Source: Leptospiraceae bacterium (lineage in GTDB: Bacteria > Spirochaetota > Leptospiria > Leptospirales > Leptonemataceae). From it: 10,533 nt of DNA. Under the pieces are notes generated by a model. It did no database searches. It was not told the origin of the DNA and saw only the letters and a list, made by a program, of their open reading frames with translations. Made by a program: the position numbers and the translations under genes. The first letter of the stretch is position 1, and every line of letters begins with the position of its first letter. The stretch covers positions 1-10,533 of the forward strand of contig JAGRNC010000065.1 of assembly GCA_020440935.1 (NCBI GenBank), read 5' to 3'. Shown here piece by piece: positions 7,262-10,533 of the stretch.

Positions 7262-7930
7262 TCAGGAGCGCATTCGCTCGGTTAATTTCTTTGACAGGTC
7301 CCGTCCCAGGATCGCGCGAATGCGCGCCATAAGTGGCGGGTCGATGGATTCCAGGTCGTGTAGAGCGGCTTGCGACCAGCATCGAACAGTGACCTTTCCG
7401 TCAGCGCGAACCGTGGCCGATGCCGGTTGTCCTGTAAGAAAGCTCATTTCTGCGATAAAATCGAAGTCATCGAGCACAACTACAGTCTTGTTGCCACGGG
7501 CTACCTTTGCTTTTCCGTTTACTATGAACAGCAGATCTGCAGGAGTTTCTCCCTGACGCACAATAACGCTACGATCATAGGTGCGCTCTCGGCCAAAGTT
7601 CCAGAGCTTCAGGAAGTCACGCTCGGAAAACTCATGGAATACTTGCTTATGAATCTGGCTGAGTAGTCCATTCAGATGAATGGGACGTCGCTCCTGAAAT
7701 AGAAGAACGATGTGATAGGTATTAATAGAGAGAAATAATACCTCCCAGCCAGCAAGCAGGGCCTGTCCGCTGAAGTAGCCGTAGGCAATCATCAGGAGGC
7801 TGGAAAGGATCATTACGATCCGCAACCAGAGTATATCCCGGAAAAGGAAGGCCAGAAGTACAATGCCATTGGCCAGGTGCAGGAATAATTCTTCCTTCGT
7901 CATGGCTGGTCTTATTTTCGGTCCGCCCAT
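7262..7930 (-). CDS. Three-helix membrane protein with Popeye-like cyclic-nucleotide-binding domain
   Basis: This 222-residue product has three membrane helices (~14-31, 34-54, 57-79) followed by a cytoplasmic CNB-fold domain (~95-218). The layout and many residues match animal Popeye (POPDC) proteins: SINTYHIVLL-RRPI after helix 3 (POPDC1: VNILHLSYLL-KRPV), a W-FG region near 110, IVNGKAKV (136-143), FDFIAEMSF (156-164), RCWSQAAL (183-190), and the closing ILGRDLSKKL (207-216; POPDC1: LIGKDITNKL). The CRP-type Glu161 is kept, but the phosphate-binding Arg of the cassette is replaced (PASATV, Ala170), and the Popeye DSPE motif is not conserved. Ligand binding is therefore unproven. A role as a membrane-bound cAMP effector is inferred from family and location. 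The ATG at 7930 is the outermost start, since an in-frame stop lies 12 nt upstream; ATG 7903 is equally plausible. Neither has a clear ribosome-binding site. It converges on the tandem CNB gene with a 79-nt gap. Confidence 0.86.
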   Translation of the reverse strand: MGGPKIRPAMTKEELFLHLANGIVLLAFLFRDILWLRIVMILSSLLMIAYGYFSGQALLAGWEVLFLSINTYHIVLLFQERRPIHLNGLLSQIHKQVFHEFSERDFLKLWNFGRERTYDRSVIVRQGETPADLLFIVNGKAKVARGNKTVVVLDDFDFIAEMSFLTGQPASATVRADGKVTVRCWSQAALHDLESIDPPLMARIRAILGRDLSKKLTERMRS

Positions 7931-8020
7931 GCCCGGAAGTCAGTCCGTGCATGCAATTAGCTACGATTTGAACCTAAATATTGACGAAAGCCATGGGAAC
8001 GGCAGGGGGAAGCGCAAAAC
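7931..8020. other. Intergenic stretch upstream of the Popeye-like gene
   Basis: These 90 nt must contain any dedicated promoter of the Popeye-like gene, because a terminator-like hairpin lies just beyond. The part at 7952-7985 is AT-rich, but I could not find a convincing pair of -35 and -10 boxes on the minus strand, nor a CRP-type palindrome. Confidence 0.3.
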
Positions 8021-8054
8021 CCGGGCCGCCTCGCATCGTTAGAGGGCGACCCGG
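8021..8054 (-). terminator. Probable intrinsic terminator after V-ATPase subunit K
   Basis: Arms CCGGGCCGCC (8021-8030) and GGCGACCCGG (8045-8054) form a 10-bp GC-rich stem with a single mismatch and a 14-nt loop. Read on the minus strand it begins 19 nt after the subunit K stop and is followed by GTTTTG, a short U run. This fits the end of the V-ATPase operon. The same side on the plus strand lacks a T run, so it points one way. Confidence 0.6.
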
Positions 8055-8073
8055 AGCCAGTTATGATCGCTGC

Positions 8074-8517
8074 TTAGAGCAGTCCGCGCATTAGAATGGC
8101 CGCAACCAGTGCAAGAATGGCGTAGAATTCCGGAAATGCTGCCAGAATCATAGTGTTCGGAAATGCATTGTGGCCGGCGCCAATTGCATGAATACCGCTG
8201 GCGCAAACTCTGCCCTGTTGAATAGCGCTGATCAGTGCGGAAATCCCCACGGCCAGTCCGGCTCCAAAAATGACTGCGGCTTGCAGTAACGTCATCTCCG
8301 GCTTCACATCTCCAGAATAGAGAATAAAAGCCACAAATCCATACAATCCCTGGGTCGCCGGGAGACCGGAAAGAACCAGACCGTTGCCAAATGCATCGGG
8401 CTTCTTCTTGATCATTCCAATTACCGATGTTCCCCCGATGGACAATCCAATCGCGGAGCCGGAGCCCGAAAGTCCAATCATCATCGCCAGTCCTAAACTT
8501 GCCAGTATCTGTTCCAT
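8074..8517 (-). CDS. ntpK: V-type ATP synthase/ATPase subunit K (membrane rotor proteolipid)
   Basis: Subunit K forms the membrane ring that carries ions past subunit I and turns the rotor of the V-type ATPase. The 147-residue protein has four helices in two hairpins (~5-35, 45-68, 75-100, 120-145), with the typical GSGSAIG (18-24), LPATQGLYGF (52-61) and FPEFYAIL (128-135) motifs. Glu130 in the last helix is the ion-carrying carboxylate. Leu52, Thr55, Gln56, Gln101 and Glu130 match in identity and spacing the five Na+ ligands of E. hirae NtpK as I recall them, suggesting sodium specificity. I chose ATG 8517, preceded by AAGGA (8530-8534) at 12 nt. A TTG at 8529 would add four residues but abuts that site. 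It lies 177 nt downstream of subunit I on the same strand, the I-K order of spirochaetal and chlamydial operons. A probable terminator follows. Confidence 0.95.
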   Translation of the reverse strand: MEQILASLGLAMMIGLSGSGSAIGLSIGGTSVIGMIKKKPDAFGNGLVLSGLPATQGLYGFVAFILYSGDVKPEMTLLQAAVIFGAGLAVGISALISAIQQGRVCASGIHAIGAGHNAFPNTMILAAFPEFYAILALVAAILMRGLL

Positions 8518-8694
8518 AGAGTTTACCAATCCTTAACTTATCTTTCCAATAATTACAAACTATTTCGATCTAACTATGAGCACGGAACGCGGATCCGTAA
8601 CCCTCAGAATAAAACTCGAATCGCAGCACTTCCCTGGCATACAGCCTTCAGCATTTTACATCCCGCCGCAAAGCAATGAGCAATTCCTGCGCCA
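8518..8694 (-). promoter_or_regulatory. Long untranslated leader between V-ATPase subunits I and K
   Basis: This 177-nt gap is long for adjacent subunits of one complex. The 60 nt next to subunit K are strongly AT-rich and contain AAGGA (8530-8534). Further upstream is a small hairpin, ACGGA/TCCGT at 8582-8598. No credible gene was found; a 16-codon reading frame overlapping the subunit I stop is too short to support. A translation enhancer, processing site or internal promoter for the abundant K subunit is possible, but no clear -35/-10 pair was found. Confidence 0.35.
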
Positions 8695-10533
8695 TCATTT
8701 TTCGGGCGATCCCTCGGCCACTCTTTGCTTCAGCAAAAATGGACGATACGCCATCCCTCCGCCTTTGAAATCCACGTTCTTATAGAACTCCACAAATGTG
8801 AGACGAAGTGGATGCACAAAGGAACCCAACAACGATAAACCGAGATTCAATGTATGCCCAATCAAAAGAATGATTACCGAAACTACAATGAGCGGGCTGA
8901 CAAATTGAGTCGCATCGGGATAACCCGGAAGAATCATAAATGCAATCTGATTGAATGCATTACCCAATAGTCCACTGGCCAGCCCCAACGCAAACAGACG
9001 AATGTACGAAAGGAAATCGCCCAGAAAGCCTGTTATGAACTGATAAAATTCCCAGAGCCCGGTAAGCGGTCGTAAGAAGATGGACTTGTCCGGGTTGTTG
9101 AACAGGAAGAATAAACCGAGCCCACCGTAAGCAAGGCTCTGCCCCACAATTAATGGGATAGAAACGAGCCAGGCGCCGATGGTTAAGGGGCCAATAGCAA
9201 AGCTTGCGTCAAAGCCAAGGTTCAAGAAGTTCGAATGACATGCAAGGATCAGCCCGCCCATGGTCGCAAGAATCATTCCCAAGGGTTTAATGGCAAACCA
9301 CGGTCCATTCATTCGAAATGAATTAACTGCCTGCAGGCCCATACCCAGAAGCAGCTGAACGACACCGAGCATAAGCGACAGAGTCATGGCCGGAAACACC
9401 GTGCCTTCATTGCCGCTGTAGCTGGCAAACATGGCAAGATCTGATGCCTGTCCAGTAACGCTGGATGTTGCCCCCGGTACTGCAAACAGGTTTTCGCCAA
9501 AGAATGTGTTCAATAGTAGCCCGGCTACGGTTGTACTCAGTCCCAGCACCAGAGCAAGACCAGCAATCGGCTTGAACTGCCGAGGAAGGCTGAGCAGCAA
9601 TACCGAAGCAATGATAGTAACCACCACGCCGTAGCCCGTATCGCCCAGGCACATGCCAAAGAAGATTACAAAGAAAGGAGCAAAGAATGGAGTGGGATCC
9701 AGCTCCATATAATCGGGAAGAGAAAAAAGTCGGGTAATGGGTTCGAATAAGCGCGCAAAGAATCCATTGCGAAGCGCCACCGGTACCGGATCGCCCGGTT
9801 GCGGCAGACTAATGCGGCATGCAATCTGCTGATCGCGCAAGAATGCCTCTACTTCCGATGCGCGACTTTCGGGGTAGAAACCTGTGATGAAGAAGATTGC
9901 ATTGCTTTCGTCGCGGGCCAGACTATGTTTGGCCGCCTCGAAAGACATGCGCGATTCCAGGATCTGTGTTGCCCGACCCAGCGCCTCTTTCCAGTGACGG
10001 CATCCCAGGATCTCTCTTTCCCGTTCCAGTAGCTTTCGCTCCACCTGCAAGATTTCCCGATCCAGATCTGCCGGAGTAGCGGAAGGGATGGATATTTCTT
10101 CGAAAGGAAGAACCAGGCTCTCGCCGGAGAACTCGAGCACGGCAAAGTAAACTTTTCCCTCGCTGCGATTCAGTACGGATATATGATAGATGGGAGCAGA
10201 TTCCCCTTCGGACAATTCCTCAAAATCGAATTGCTCAAAAGCCTTTTCGGACCCAATAAACAGTCGAATGCGAATGTCTTGCTGCTGCAGTTCGCGTAAC
10301 CGAACTAAGGGAAAATCGCCCCAGACCGACACATCGGCCCGGGTTTCCTGCAACTCTTGCAGTGCAGATAATAATGCCTGGCGCTCGTCGAACTTCTTTT
10401 CCAGATGCTCTAGTTTTCGACGGGAGGATCCATGCGTTGCATGAACTACGTCTTCCGTGGGCTCTTCGGGAATAGAAGTCCCTGCATGCTTCTTTTCCAG
10501 TTCGCCGAGCGCAGCTACCATTTGCTCATAGCG
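8695..10533 (-). CDS. ntpI: V-type ATP synthase/ATPase subunit I (a-type stator), 5' end outside window
   Basis: Subunit I is the membrane stator that provides the ion half-channels facing the K ring. The frame is open to the window edge, so the first ~40-50 residues are probably missing. Counting from the first Met (codon at 10519-10521), residues 1-270 form the cytoplasmic part, with two coiled-coil stretches (~34-62 and ~152-190). Residues ~278-575 hold about eight membrane helices. Family motifs are FFGMCLGDTGYG (287-298), LWEFYQFITGFLGDFLSYIR (489-508), GHTLNLGLSLLG (555-566), and FVHPLRLTFVEFY followed by GGG-AYRPF. Arg508 in LSYIRLFALGL is the essential membrane arginine that releases ions from the ring; Arg573 is a second conserved one. 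The visible 612 codons plus the missing start fit the family length of about 650. Subunits A, B, D and E are expected further right, outside the window. Confidence 0.95.
   Translation of the reverse strand, partial: RYEQMVAALGELEKKHAGTSIPEEPTEDVVHATHGSSRRKLEHLEKKFDERQALLSALQELQETRADVSVWGDFPLVRLRELQQQDIRIRLFIGSEKAFEQFDFEELSEGESAPIYHISVLNRSEGKVYFAVLEFSGESLVLPFEEISIPSATPADLDREILQVERKLLEREREILGCRHWKEALGRATQILESRMSFEAAKHSLARDESNAIFFITGFYPESRASEVEAFLRDQQIACRISLPQPGDPVPVALRNGFFARLFEPITRLFSLPDYMELDPTPFFAPFFVIFFGMCLGDTGYGVVVTIIASVLLLSLPRQFKPIAGLALVLGLSTTVAGLLLNTFFGENLFAVPGATSSVTGQASDLAMFASYSGNEGTVFPAMTLSLMLGVVQLLLGMGLQAVNSFRMNGPWFAIKPLGMILATMGGLILACHSNFLNLGFDASFAIGPLTIGAWLVSIPLIVGQSLAYGGLGLFFLFNNPDKSIFLRPLTGLWEFYQFITGFLGDFLSYIRLFALGLASGLLGNAFNQIAFMILPGYPDATQFVSPLIVVSVIILLIGHTLNLGLSLLGSFVHPLRLTFVEFYKNVDFKGGGMAYRPFLLKQRVAEGSPEK

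Noticed and set aside
7266..7279. GAGCG-CATT-CGCTC hairpin followed by a T-rich stretch on the plus strand, as a terminator for the plus-strand cluster
   Set aside because: The stem is 5 bp, the T run is interrupted, and it lies within the 3' coding part of the Popeye-like gene.
8647..8696. 16-codon minus-strand frame overlapping the subunit I stop
   Set aside because: It is far too short to support from sequence alone, with no membrane segment or conserved motif; kept only as a remark on the I-K gap.
8576..8785. Plus-strand open frame of 69 codons
   Set aside because: It overlaps the conserved 3' end of V-ATPase subunit I on the other strand, has no ribosome-binding site, and its product has no recognisable features.

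Overview
The window reads as an ordinary chromosomal segment of a Gram-negative-type bacterium, most plausibly a spirochaete, perhaps near Leptospirales. The reasons are a V-type ATPase with subunit I directly before subunit K, which is the order in spirochaetes and chlamydiae, an abundance of class III cyclase and cyclic-nucleotide-binding proteins, and a lipoprotein. This placement is an inference from gene content; there is no rRNA or other marker here. No tRNA, rRNA, CRISPR array, insertion sequence or phage gene was seen.

Layout. Positions 1-7182 hold seven genes on the plus strand, packed so tightly (three start/stop overlaps and gaps of 61, 30 and 33 nt) that they could be one transcription unit: the 3' end of rlmN, a fused pabB-pabC gene for p-aminobenzoate synthesis, a YitT-family membrane protein, a tandem-domain class III adenylate cyclase, an unrecognised lipoprotein, an unrecognised multi-pass membrane protein, and a protein with two cyclic-nucleotide-binding (CNB) domains and no DNA-binding domain. 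A hairpin follows the last stop codon. On the minus strand, facing it, is a three-helix membrane protein with a C-terminal CNB fold that strongly resembles animal Popeye-domain (POPDC) proteins. Further right, also on the minus strand, are V-ATPase subunits K and I, with a probable terminator after K. Subunit I runs off the right edge.

The most interesting part is 3314-7930. Within 4.6 kb lie a cyclase whose two catalytic domains look like the core of animal soluble adenylyl cyclase, a PKA-regulatory-subunit-like tandem CNB protein, and a Popeye-like membrane protein. Two unknown envelope proteins sit between the cyclase and the first receptor. I read this as a candidate cAMP production and sensing module acting at the membrane rather than through a CRP-type transcription factor. 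The individual families are known; the combination and the roles of the two unknown proteins are what merit a look. The ion-binding residues of V-ATPase subunit K match, at identical spacing, those of the Na+-binding Enterococcus hirae NtpK as I recall them, which suggests a sodium-linked enzyme.
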